Positions 26,463 through 34,071 of a stretch of DNA of 64,000 nucleotides are shown here, piece after piece; positions within the stretch are counted from its first letter, which is position 1; the number at the start of each line of letters is the position of its first letter. This DNA is from Peteryoungia rhizophila. GTDB lineage: Bacteria > Pseudomonadota > Alphaproteobacteria > Rhizobiales > Rhizobiaceae. The position numbers and the translations under genes were made by a program. The notes under the pieces were generated by a model. It was given only the letters and a program-made list of their open reading frames with translations. It did not search any database and was not told the origin of the DNA. The DNA is taken from positions 310,001 through 374,000 of the forward strand of contig NZ_STGT01000001.1 of assembly GCF_004912145.1 (NCBI RefSeq), written 5' to 3'.

Positions 26463-26497
26463 TGATGCCCAGAACTGATGCCCAAAGGTGATGCCCA
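26463..26497 (+). repeat. Second set of three 13-bp-spaced direct repeats, upstream of the decayed integrase
   Basis: TGATGCCCA is present at 26463, 26476 and 26489, again with 13-base spacing. It lies 52 bases before the ATG of the integrase remnant at 26549, in the same orientation relative to that gene as the other set has to the intact integrase. The word differs, which suggests a separate protein specificity. Confidence 0.8.
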
Positions 26498-26548
26498 GCC
26501 GAATTCGGCGCCGTCAAACCTTCAGGCTTGATACAGGGTCTGTTCGTC

Positions 26549-26785
26549 ATGGCTGTGCGCCACGAGGTCGAGAATCTCATCCGCCGCGGAAACATCTTCT
26601 ACTGGCGCCCCCGGGTACCGGCCGCTTTCACTCAATGCCAGCCCGGCAGCCGGCTTTCACTCAGCCTTCATTGTTCCGACCATAAAAAGGCGCAAGTCAT
26701 CGGCCGGAAGCTCAACACCAGGTTGGCCGAATTGAAACTGCATTCGAAGGAAGCGATGTCCAAGCAGCAGCTCCAGAAACTTTGA
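26549..26785 (+). pseudogene. Remnant of a second tyrosine integrase (N-terminal domain only)
   Basis: 79 codons from the ATG. The product has the arm-binding pattern of rhizobial integrases: LIRRGNIFYWRPRVPAAF, then RLSLSLHCSDHKKAQVIGRKLN and a short basic/leucine helix. It stops at 26783-26785, before any core-binding or catalytic domain, and no catalytic remnant is seen downstream before the histidine kinase gene. It is head-to-head with the intact integrase. I read it as the stub of an older integrated element, with insertion or deletion having removed the rest. Confidence 0.65.
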
Positions 26786-26817
26786 CTGACCGCGCCTGTT
26801 GAACGCGCGAGCAATGA

Positions 26818-28191
26818 CTAATGCTGATCTAAAGGCAAACGGATCTCGAAACGTGCGCCCTTTTGGGAAGAGACGCATAGGGAATTCCCTCCATGCGCTT
26901 CGGCGATATCGGCAACGATGGCAAGCCCCAGGCCACAGCCATCGCCAAAGTCGAGATCGGCTCGAAAGAAGCGGTCAAAGACCCTGTCCCGAAGTTCTTC
27001 ATTGATCCCGGGACCGTCATCCTCCACGACGATGGCAACCTCTTCCTTTGAGAACGACAGCATGACATCCAGCTCGCCGCCTTCGCGCAAACCGTAGCGC
27101 AACGCGTTGTCCAAAAGATTGGCCATCATCTCTTCAATCATGACAGGATCGCAAACAACTGACCTTGATATTCCATCGACTTCAAAGCCGACTGAGATGT
27201 CGTTGAGGAGCTGGACCTCTGCAAAGGCGCGAACTTTGGCCGAAACGAGAGCAACGAGATCAGTCTCTTCGAATAGTGCCCGCAGACTTCGCCCGCGCAC
27301 GCGTTCGAGGGAAAGCAACTGATTGGTGAGCCGGCCGGTCGCGCGGGCGGATTGCGCTATGGATGCGACACGCTGCCGAAGGGTGTTCTCGTCAGGGGAG
27401 GACACGGCCGCCTCCGCCTGCGTAACGATCGAGGCGATCGGGTTGCGGAGCTGATGCGCGGCATCGGAGATGAATGCCGAACGGATCTCGAACGCCTTCG
27501 ACAGACGTTCGAACAAGGAATTGGTCGTCTGGACGAGCGGACGCAGCTCCACCGGGATCCATCGGCGGATTGGCCTGAGATCATCGGGGGTTCTGAGGCT
27601 GATCGCATTTTGGAGGTCGAGCAGAGGCTTCAGCCCGAGCTTGATCCCGAACCAGAGGATCACGGCGGCCGACAAGATGATGGTCGCCAACAGCGCTATG
27701 CTCTGAAACAGAAGATCACGGCTCAAGGCGGCGCGTTGAGATACAGTCTGCCAGACCTCGACGGTCATCCACCCCTGTAATCTCGGCTGGTTGAGGAATT
27801 CCCGCAAAACGACGGATCGAACCTCTTGCCCGAGATATGTGCTGTCAAAGAAAAACGGCTTGCCGCTCTGTATGTCAGAAGCATCCGGCACGTCCGGCGG
27901 ATCGGAATAGCCAGTCACGAGGCCACCACCCGGCCCCGTGATCCGATAGTAAACCGGATCGCCCAAAGCGGTGGTCAATTCTTCCAGAAGCTGTTCGGTG
28001 AGAATGTCACCCTCGGAGATCGCGACATCGCGCGAGATCGTCAAGGCGACGGCCAGAAGCGTGTTGTCGTAAAGCGTTTGGGAGAGCCGTTCGGCCTCTT
28101 CGAAGCGCGCATAGGAAGCGATGCCCGCGATGACGATCAGAGGCAGAATGAGAAGCAGGAACAGTCTGGAGCGAAGCGAAAGGCGCCTCAT
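26818..28191 (-). CDS. tctE: Sensor histidine kinase, TctE-like
   Basis: 457 residues with two membrane segments (about 10-30 and 165-187) flanking a periplasmic sensor region of about 130 residues. Next come a HAMP-like linker, dimerisation His in DAAHQLRNPIAS near residue 244, N box NLLDNALRYG near 353, and G boxes VEDDGPGI and GLGLAIVADIAEAHGG. The architecture matches TctE, the tricarboxylate sensor. The ATG overlaps the response regulator stop by 4 bases (ATGA). The nearby tctC and tctA genes support a role in controlling tricarboxylate uptake; the exact ligand is not readable from sequence. Confidence 0.9.
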   Translation of the reverse strand: MRRLSLRSRLFLLLILPLIVIAGIASYARFEEAERLSQTLYDNTLLAVALTISRDVAISEGDILTEQLLEELTTALGDPVYYRITGPGGGLVTGYSDPPDVPDASDIQSGKPFFFDSTYLGQEVRSVVLREFLNQPRLQGWMTVEVWQTVSQRAALSRDLLFQSIALLATIILSAAVILWFGIKLGLKPLLDLQNAISLRTPDDLRPIRRWIPVELRPLVQTTNSLFERLSKAFEIRSAFISDAAHQLRNPIASIVTQAEAAVSSPDENTLRQRVASIAQSARATGRLTNQLLSLERVRGRSLRALFEETDLVALVSAKVRAFAEVQLLNDISVGFEVDGISRSVVCDPVMIEEMMANLLDNALRYGLREGGELDVMLSFSKEEVAIVVEDDGPGINEELRDRVFDRFFRADLDFGDGCGLGLAIVADIAEAHGGNSLCVSSQKGARFEIRLPLDQH

Positions 28192-28859
28192 GCCGGCCCT
28201 GCATTCAGCATGTAACCGAGGCCGCGCGCCGTCTTGATTTCCACTTGCGTCCCATCGAGTTTCCGTCGAAGCCTCGAGACCAGGAGCTCGATCGCGTTGG
28301 CTTCCACTTCAGCTCCCGCGCCATAGAGCGACGAGAAAATCCTCTCTCGATCCATAAGCTTGCCCTTGTGGTCAAGCAGCAGTTCGAAAAGTGCGAGTTC
28401 GCGCCGGGGCAGATCGATCCTTTTGTCCTTGTGCATGATGACGCGCTGTTGACGATCGTAGACGAGGTCGCCGATCAGTTCCTGTTCCGGCATAAGCTGC
28501 GGCCTTCGACGCGTGAGTGCCCTCAGGCGCGCCATCAATTCGGCCATCTCGAACGGCTTCACAAGATAATCATCCGCACCGGCATCGAGGCCAACGACGC
28601 GATCGGACGTCTTGCCCATGGCGGTGAGCATCAGAACCGGCGTGGTGTCACCACGGCTGCGCATCCGTTTGGTGACTTCGATCCCCGTCATACCAGGAAG
28701 ATTGATGTCGATGATAGCGACATCGGCAGTCTCAGTTCGCAGGAAATTGTCTGCGGCCAGCCCATCATCAAGGTGATCCACCCCATGACCTTGATCCCGC
28801 AAGGCGTCCTCGATGCCTTTTGCCAGGCTCCTGTTGTCCTCGACCAGAATGATCCGCAC
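28188..28859 (-). CDS. tctD: Response regulator of OmpR family, TctD-like
   Basis: 223 residues. Receiver domain with acidic pocket (VEDN near the start), phospho-acceptor Asp in VAIIDINLPGM near residue 51, and Lys in YLVKPFEM near 101. The C-terminal winged-helix domain has LPRRELALFELLLDHKGKL and VSRLRRKLDGTQVEIKTARGLGYML. It is divergent from tctC across a 143-base gap and translated ahead of tctE. It should activate or repress the tct uptake genes in response to TctE. Confidence 0.92.
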   Translation of the reverse strand: MRIILVEDNRSLAKGIEDALRDQGHGVDHLDDGLAADNFLRTETADVAIIDINLPGMTGIEVTKRMRSRGDTTPVLMLTAMGKTSDRVVGLDAGADDYLVKPFEMAELMARLRALTRRRPQLMPEQELIGDLVYDRQQRVIMHKDKRIDLPRRELALFELLLDHKGKLMDRERIFSSLYGAGAEVEANAIELLVSRLRRKLDGTQVEIKTARGLGYMLNAGPA

Positions 28860-28879
28860 CGCAGTAGAATTCCTTTACG

Positions 28880-28896
28880 GACAGCTTATCGACAGC
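28880..28896. promoter_or_regulatory. Candidate TctD binding site: GACAGC direct repeat, 11-bp spacing
   Basis: GACAGC occurs at 28880-28885 and 28891-28896 in the divergent tctD/tctC gap. Direct repeats one helical turn apart are typical of OmpR-family regulator sites. A further inverted repeat CCGGCA...TGCCGG (28966-28985) lies in the tctC leader. Role is inference. Confidence 0.45.
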
Positions 28897-29002
28897 AAAA
28901 CTCACTATGAGAGCTAGAAGCAGATTTGGCGAGGAGAAATCAAGTCTGTGCAAGCTTTGAGGAAACCGGCAGATCGGATTGCCGGATTGGGAGGATAACA
29001 CC

Positions 29003-30106
29003 ATGCTAAACAACACTTTGCGCCGCCGAACGACGTTTGGTCTGATGGCAGGACTTCTGGCCGCCTGTCTCACGGGACCTGCTGCTGCGGAGGTCAATTT
29101 CGCAGGCAAGACGATCGAGTTCATCATTCCATTCTCGGCAGGCGGCGGATCCGACACCTGGGGCCGCTTCAATGCGCAACTGCTCGGCAAATACCTGCCT
29201 GGCAACCCAGTTGTGGTGGTCGTCAATGAGCCGGGTGGCGGTTCGACCAAGGGAAGCAACCTTTTTGCCGCTCGCGCAAAGCCCGATGGCGAAATGATCC
29301 TGGGAACATCGGCCTCGACCCAGTTTCCCTATCTGCTCGGGGATCCGCGCGTCCGATACGATTACAAGGACTGGAAGATCGCGATGGCAGGCCCGACAGG
29401 CGGGGTGGTCTACACCACGCCGACACTCGGCCCGAAAAGCGTCGACGACATTGCCATGCTCAAGGGCAAGGATCTCGTCTATGCAAGCCAAGGCGCAACC
29501 TCGCTCGATCTGGTTCCGCTTTTGGGCTTCAAGGCGATGGATCTGAACGTGCAACACGTCTTCGGGTTCAAGGGTCGCGGCGATGGCCGCCTCTCTTTCG
29601 AGCGTGGAGAAGTCAACATCGATTTCCAGACATCTTCTGCCTACATCAAGAATGTTCAGCCTTTGGTTGAGGCCGGGCAGGCAGTTCCTCTCTTCAGCCT
29701 CGGCGTTCTCGATGAAGCCGGCAATGTCGTGCGGGATCCGACGTTCCCCGACCTGCCGACCTATCCGGAAGCCTATGAAAAGCTGACCGGCCAGAAGCCC
29801 AGCGGCCCGGCTTACGATGCCTACATGGCCTTCTATGTCGCCGGTTTCCCGGCGCAGAAGATGGTGTTCCTGCCAAAGGACACGCCCGATGACATCATTG
29901 CCGCCTACCAGAAGGCCTTCGAAGACATGAAGGCGGACCCTGCCTACAAGGAAAGTGCCGACGCCGTTCTCGGCACTTATGAACAGGTCACAGGTAACCT
30001 TGCTCAGGCCCTCTTCGAGAAGGCGACCGCTCTGTCGCCGGAGCTGCGCAAGCAGGTCGCGACCATGCTTGCCGATGACTACGGCGTAAAGCTCGGTCAG
30101 GAATGA
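29003..30106 (+). CDS. tctC: Tripartite tricarboxylate transporter binding protein (Bug family)
   Basis: 367 residues from the ATG at 29003, which has GAGGA eight bases upstream. The N-terminus is a signal peptide (RRRTTFGLMAGLLAACLTG...AAA). The mature part shows the Bug-family pattern: IEFIIPFSAGGGSDTWGR and NEPGGGSTKGSNLFAARAKPDG. The 120-220 region (YASQGATSLDLV) lines the carboxylate pocket of the family. It is periplasmic and hands a tricarboxylate-like substrate to TctA/TctB. It is the first gene of tctC-tctAB-isomerase, divergent from tctDE. Confidence 0.92.
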   Translation: MLNNTLRRRTTFGLMAGLLAACLTGPAAAEVNFAGKTIEFIIPFSAGGGSDTWGRFNAQLLGKYLPGNPVVVVVNEPGGGSTKGSNLFAARAKPDGEMILGTSASTQFPYLLGDPRVRYDYKDWKIAMAGPTGGVVYTTPTLGPKSVDDIAMLKGKDLVYASQGATSLDLVPLLGFKAMDLNVQHVFGFKGRGDGRLSFERGEVNIDFQTSSAYIKNVQPLVEAGQAVPLFSLGVLDEAGNVVRDPTFPDLPTYPEAYEKLTGQKPSGPAYDAYMAFYVAGFPAQKMVFLPKDTPDDIIAAYQKAFEDMKADPAYKESADAVLGTYEQVTGNLAQALFEKATALSPELRKQVATMLADDYGVKLGQE

Positions 30107-30115
30107 CCACGACCC

Positions 30116-30140
30116 GGCGGGTTTTCTAGCAAAACCCGCC
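30116..30140 (+). terminator. GC-rich hairpin between the binding-protein and membrane-protein genes
   Basis: GGCGGGTTTT at 30116-30125 pairs perfectly with AAAACCCGCC at 30131-30140 across a 5-base loop. It lies 10 bases after the tctC stop. No T run follows, so it more likely stabilises the tctC message or partly terminates it, giving excess binding protein. Confidence 0.7.
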
Positions 30141-30205
30141 ACCCCCTTCCCCATCACAAGTCTTTTTAATGCCGCCTTTCAGGTGGCAAACGCGGAGCCA
30201 CGGCC

Positions 30206-32200
30206 GTGATCGATACCCTATTCACTGCGCTCGTCGAATTGCTGAGTTTTCAGCACCTTGCTTACATGTTCCTGGGCATATTCGTCGGCCTCATCATTGG
30301 CGTGCTTCCGGCACTGGGTGGCATCGCGGGCCTGTCACTTCTGATCCCTTTCATCTACGGCATGGATCAGGTTTCAGCACTCGCAATGCTTATCGGCCTC
30401 GTCGCGATCATGCCGACTGGAGACACGTTTTCGTCCATCCTGTTGGGCATCCCCGGCGGCTCATCCAGCCAGGCGACGGTGCTTGACGGCTTTCCGCTCG
30501 CGAAGAAGGGAGAGGCTGCCAGAGCCCTCTCGGCAGCCTTCTTCTCATCAATGTTCGGCGGCGTGTTCGGCGCGGTCATCTTGACAGGTTTTGTCTTTGT
30601 TGCCCGCCCGGTCATTCTTGCGTTCGGCTCGGCCGAACTCTTCATGCTGGCGGTTCTCGGACTGTCGATGGTCGCAGTGCTCTCCGGCCGCAGTCTCGTC
30701 AAGGGCTTAGCATCCTGCACGCTCGGACTGGTCATCGGCACCATAGGTGCTGCTCCGGCAACCGGCGAATTCCGTCTCGTCTTCGACGTAACCTATCTTT
30801 ACGACGGGCTCCCCCTGGTCGTGGTCGGGATGGGCATTTTTGCCATTCCTGAGATCATCGACTTGATGCGCGCCAATTCGGCCATTGCCGGCAATATGCC
30901 GCTCGGCAAGGGATGGACGCAAGGCATCCGCGACTGGGCGGCAAACTGGTTTCTGTCGCTGCGTTGTGCTGCGGTCGGCTGCATCGTCGGCGTCATTCCC
31001 GGCCTTGGCGGCTCCGTCGTCGATTGGATCGCATACGGCCACGCCGTGCAGACGACGAAAGACACTTCCAACTTCGGCAAGGGCGACATCCGCGGCGTGA
31101 TTGCACCCGAAAGCGCAAACAACGCAATGACCGGCGGAGCCATGCTGCCGACCGTCCTGTTCGGCATTCCCGGGTCCGGGGCAATGGCCGTTTTCCTCGG
31201 CTGCATGGTGCTGATCGGCATCGAGCCCGGGCCATCCATGGTCACCACCGATCTCCATCTGACCTATACGATGATCTGGTCGCTAGCGCTCGCCAACATC
31301 ATCGGTGCCGGAGCCTGCGTTATGCTGGCTAAACCGATCGCCGGCCTCACCAAGGTGCCCTTCCAGTACATGGCCCCGTTCATGATGGTCATGATCAGCT
31401 TTGCGGCGTTCCAGTCCACCCGGTCGGTACAGGATCTCGTGGCCCTGCTCGCATTGGGCGTCGCCGGCGTCCTGATGAAGCGCTTCGGCTGGTCGCGTCC
31501 CGCACTCCTGATCGGCTTCGTTCTCGCACCGCAGGCCGAAACCTTCTTCTACCAGACCCTGCAGTTCAACGGCTGGTCGTTCCTGGCGCGGCCGGGTGTG
31601 ATCATCATCGGTATTCTCACGCTTGCATCCATCTACTTCGGGCTTCGCAATCGCGTGGACGAGCATGGTGAGATCATCGACCCGTCAGAGACTGTTGCGG
31701 ACGTACCGCAGTTTCGCGCCCATCTTCCGCAGATTGCCTTTGCCGTGTTGATCCTCGGCGTCATGGGCATGGCGATGACGGACTCCCTGCAACGAGACTT
31801 CCTCGGCCAGGTGTTCCCGCTTTCCGTCTCCATCATCGGCCTGCTGATGCTTGGAATACTGATCTGGCAGCTCGCGTTTGGCGAGACCGGGCACCACTCG
31901 CATTTCGACGCCGAACTCACAGGCGACCATGGCAGCAGGATTGCTGTGCATGGGGTGTGGGCCGGCTTGGCCTGGATCGCGACACTCGTCGGCCTGGTGG
32001 CGCTGGTGGGCTTCGTTCTCGGCGTCGTGATCTTCTTCCTTGCCTTCATGCGGATGCGGGTCGGCGCGACATGCGTCAGGAGCCTGCACCTGACGGCCTG
32101 GGCCGTGGGTGGCTGCATTCTCGCTGCCTGGGCGCTTTCTCTCAACTTCCCCAGCGGTGTGCTCCAGGGCTTCGCAGACCTCCCCTGGCCGCTCCGGTGA
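30206..32200 (+). CDS. tctA: Fused TctA-TctB membrane subunits of a tripartite tricarboxylate transporter
   Basis: 664 residues, longer than the usual 500 of TctA. Residues 1-500 are TctA: FVGLIIGVLPALGGIAGLSLL near 27, then MPTGDTFSSILLGIPGGSSSQATVLDGFP near 70 and GAMLPTVLFGIPGSGAMAVFLG near 310, the two conserved glycine-rich loops. After a hydrophilic linker near 500, four more hydrophobic segments (FAVLILGVMGMAM, FPLSVSIIGLLMLGILIW and two near the end) match the small subunit TctB. So both membrane subunits are on one chain. Start GTG at 30206, preceded by GGAG. Sodium-driven uptake of a carboxylate delivered by TctC. Confidence 0.9.
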   Translation: MIDTLFTALVELLSFQHLAYMFLGIFVGLIIGVLPALGGIAGLSLLIPFIYGMDQVSALAMLIGLVAIMPTGDTFSSILLGIPGGSSSQATVLDGFPLAKKGEAARALSAAFFSSMFGGVFGAVILTGFVFVARPVILAFGSAELFMLAVLGLSMVAVLSGRSLVKGLASCTLGLVIGTIGAAPATGEFRLVFDVTYLYDGLPLVVVGMGIFAIPEIIDLMRANSAIAGNMPLGKGWTQGIRDWAANWFLSLRCAAVGCIVGVIPGLGGSVVDWIAYGHAVQTTKDTSNFGKGDIRGVIAPESANNAMTGGAMLPTVLFGIPGSGAMAVFLGCMVLIGIEPGPSMVTTDLHLTYTMIWSLALANIIGAGACVMLAKPIAGLTKVPFQYMAPFMMVMISFAAFQSTRSVQDLVALLALGVAGVLMKRFGWSRPALLIGFVLAPQAETFFYQTLQFNGWSFLARPGVIIIGILTLASIYFGLRNRVDEHGEIIDPSETVADVPQFRAHLPQIAFAVLILGVMGMAMTDSLQRDFLGQVFPLSVSIIGLLMLGILIWQLAFGETGHHSHFDAELTGDHGSRIAVHGVWAGLAWIATLVGLVALVGFVLGVVIFFLAFMRMRVGATCVRSLHLTAWAVGGCILAAWALSLNFPSGVLQGFADLPWPLR

Positions 32201-32276
32201 CGCCACCGCCAGCCGGCTCGGGCACGCCCGAGCCGGCCTGTCTTTCCAGATTTTCATTCTATCGTTGGAGACCAGC

Positions 32277-33350
32277 ATGGCGCAGACGGCCATTCCCTTC
32301 CTCTTCATGCGTGGCGGCACGTCGCGCGGTCCCTATTTTCGCCGTGAAGATTTGCCGAGCAACCTCAAGGACCTTGAGCAGGTCCTTGTGGCGGCGCTGG
32401 GCTCAGGCCACCCGCTCAACATCGACGGCATCGGAGGCGGCACGGCCGTAACGACCAAGGTGGCCATGCTTTCACGCTCGGAAGAACCGGGTTGTGATGT
32501 GGACTATTTCTTCGCTCAGGTTAGCGTCGCCGACAGGAAGGTCGACTTCAAGCCGACTTGTGGGAACATCCTTTCTGGCGTCGGGCCGGCGGCCGTAGAG
32601 CTCGGCATCGTCACGGCAGCGGCCGATGTGACGCGCGTGCGTATCCATTCGGTCAATACCGGCGCAAAGGTGGAAGCTGTCGTGCAGACCCCGGGCGGCA
32701 CCGTGTCTTACGAGGGGGATGCCGCCATTGATGGTGTGCCCGGAACAGCCGCTCCGATCTATCTCAACTTCATGGACGTGGTCGGGTCATCGACAGGCGC
32801 CTTGCTGCCGACAGGCAATCTGGTCGACGAGATCGACGGAATAACCGTGACCTGCATGGACGTCGCCATGCCCATTGTCATCGCGCGCGCTGATGCCTTC
32901 GGACTTTCAGGCTACGAGACGGTGGAAGAGTTGGATGCAAATCGCGCATTCTATGAGCGGATGCAGCCGATCCGCCGCGAGGCGGGGCTGCGGATGGGCA
33001 TGGGTGACGTCTCAGGCTCCGTCGTTCCGAAGTTCGCGTTGCTATCGCCCCCGCGAGACGGCGGAACGATTACCGCGCGTTACTTCATGCCCCTCAACTG
33101 CCATCCAACCATGGCGGTCACGGGCGCGCAGTGCCTCGCGTCCTGCGTTCTCACACCCGGCACAGTGGCCAAAGGACTTGCCACACTTCCTGACGGCATT
33201 CCTGCTCTGGTAAAAATTGAACATCCGAGCGGCGCCATCGACGTGACGGTCGACTACGAGGACAGTTCAGAAGGCTTCGTTCTGAAGTCCGCAGGCCTAC
33301 TGAGAACGGCAAGATTGCTGGCAAGGGGAGAGGTGCTCGTCCCCATATGA
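32277..33350 (+). CDS. PrpF/GalD family isomerase (4-oxalomesaconate tautomerase-like)
   Basis: 357 residues from the ATG at 32277 (TTGGAG upstream). The N-terminus IPFLFMRGGTSRGPYFRREDLP and the later GIGGGTAVTTKVA and VDFKPTCGNILSGVGPAAVE segments are hallmarks of the PrpF/DUF453 family. The two Cys-centred motifs build a diaminopimelate-epimerase-like active site. GalD, a close relative, interconverts keto/enol 4-oxalomesaconate; PrpF isomerises aconitate. Its place directly after a tricarboxylate transporter suggests it moves the imported acid into central metabolism. Which acid is not decidable here. The frame upstream of 32277 overlaps tctA and is not used. Confidence 0.88.
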   Translation: MAQTAIPFLFMRGGTSRGPYFRREDLPSNLKDLEQVLVAALGSGHPLNIDGIGGGTAVTTKVAMLSRSEEPGCDVDYFFAQVSVADRKVDFKPTCGNILSGVGPAAVELGIVTAAADVTRVRIHSVNTGAKVEAVVQTPGGTVSYEGDAAIDGVPGTAAPIYLNFMDVVGSSTGALLPTGNLVDEIDGITVTCMDVAMPIVIARADAFGLSGYETVEELDANRAFYERMQPIRREAGLRMGMGDVSGSVVPKFALLSPPRDGGTITARYFMPLNCHPTMAVTGAQCLASCVLTPGTVAKGLATLPDGIPALVKIEHPSGAIDVTVDYEDSSEGFVLKSAGLLRTARLLARGEVLVPI

Positions 33351-33513
33351 GTTTTTCTGCAAAACGAGCTCTCGTGCCTGAGTACTGGCATCGTCGTAAC
33401 GGGCTGTCGTTGGTACAGGTCCTGGCTCCCTATAAGTGCTGCGGATATTAGAGGAACCAAATCTGCAAAAGCAAAATCAAGGCACACTGCATTCTTGCGA
33501 GCCCTACTCGGTA

Positions 33514-33656
33514 AGCGGAAACTATTGCCGCTCTCCCGCCATGTTGACGTCAGCCCAAAGCCAGGGCACAAAGATGGCATCCACGGTCGCTCGCGGCAGA
33601 AAAGCATAGGGAATCAAGGGCTTTTTTTGCTAAGCCTTTGAAATCATGTGAGCATC
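33514..33656. repeat. Dispersed intergenic repeat, copy A
   Basis: About 143 bases that match a second copy at 53762-53909 closely. A 26-base block beginning AAAGATGGCATCCACGG is identical, as are CCCGCCAT and TTGAAATCATGTGAG at the end, with small insertions between. It lies 160 bases after the isomerase gene. I recognise no ORF or IS end in it. Confidence 0.8.
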
Positions 33657-34014
33657 CATGTTCTCCAGGCAGGCCATTTATGTCGGTCTTCCGCTGAAAA
33701 TCAGCGACTATTTCTCACAGAAAAAAGTGACGCCTTCTCAACAACTTGAGCAATCGTGGCTGCTGTTGTTGAGGCCATCCGTCGTGCTTAGACAGGTTTC
33801 CTAAATTTAGCTGGGGACCGCCTAACTCGGCTGCGCCCGTGAGAAATGAAGGCCTTTTTCGACCTTCGACTCAACGGGAGACAGCAGACGTAGTTGTCTG
33901 ACCAACCCCAGCTATTTGCAGCCATAACGAAAGCAGATGACTGGATCAGCTTTTTTCATATGCCCCTGACGCCTTGAAACATTGACAGTTTCGTTTTCAT
34001 GGCCTCAACTCACA
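33657..34014. other. Gene-free stretch upstream of the binding-protein gene
   Basis: No credible gene is present. The stretch is relatively AT-rich and ends in a TTGACA (33982-33987) that could be a -35 element, although no good -10 follows at the right distance. It probably is the leader and promoter region for the ABC transporter operon that starts at 34072. Confidence 0.4.
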
Positions 34015-34025
34015 TTGTCAGACAT
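34015..34025. promoter_or_regulatory. Candidate operator TTGTCAGACAT for the GntR regulator
   Basis: It matches the two TTGTCTNACAA palindromes near the regulator gene at 9 of 11 positions and lies 46 bases before the binding-protein ATG. If real it puts the transporter operon under the same HutC-type regulator. Confidence 0.45.
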
Positions 34026-34071
34026 CTTACATATATGGGAACAGCGTCTGTCCGTTTACAGGAGGAATGTC

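Noticed and set aside
26267-26497. CRISPR-like array
   Set aside because: The repeats are only 9 bases with 4-base spacers and just three copies each, so they are iteron-like operator or arm sites, not CRISPR.
26302-26548. tRNA gene as integration target next to the integrase
   Set aside because: I looked for a T-loop and cloverleaf near the integrase and found none; the attachment site remains unknown.
29006-30157. 383-codon open frame on the minus strand
   Set aside because: Antisense to the clearly recognisable tctC gene and extends into the hairpin region; no recognisable domain.
33254-33607. 117-codon minus frame that includes part of the dispersed repeat
   Set aside because: The frame is not kept in the second repeat copy because of insertions, so a coding role is unlikely.
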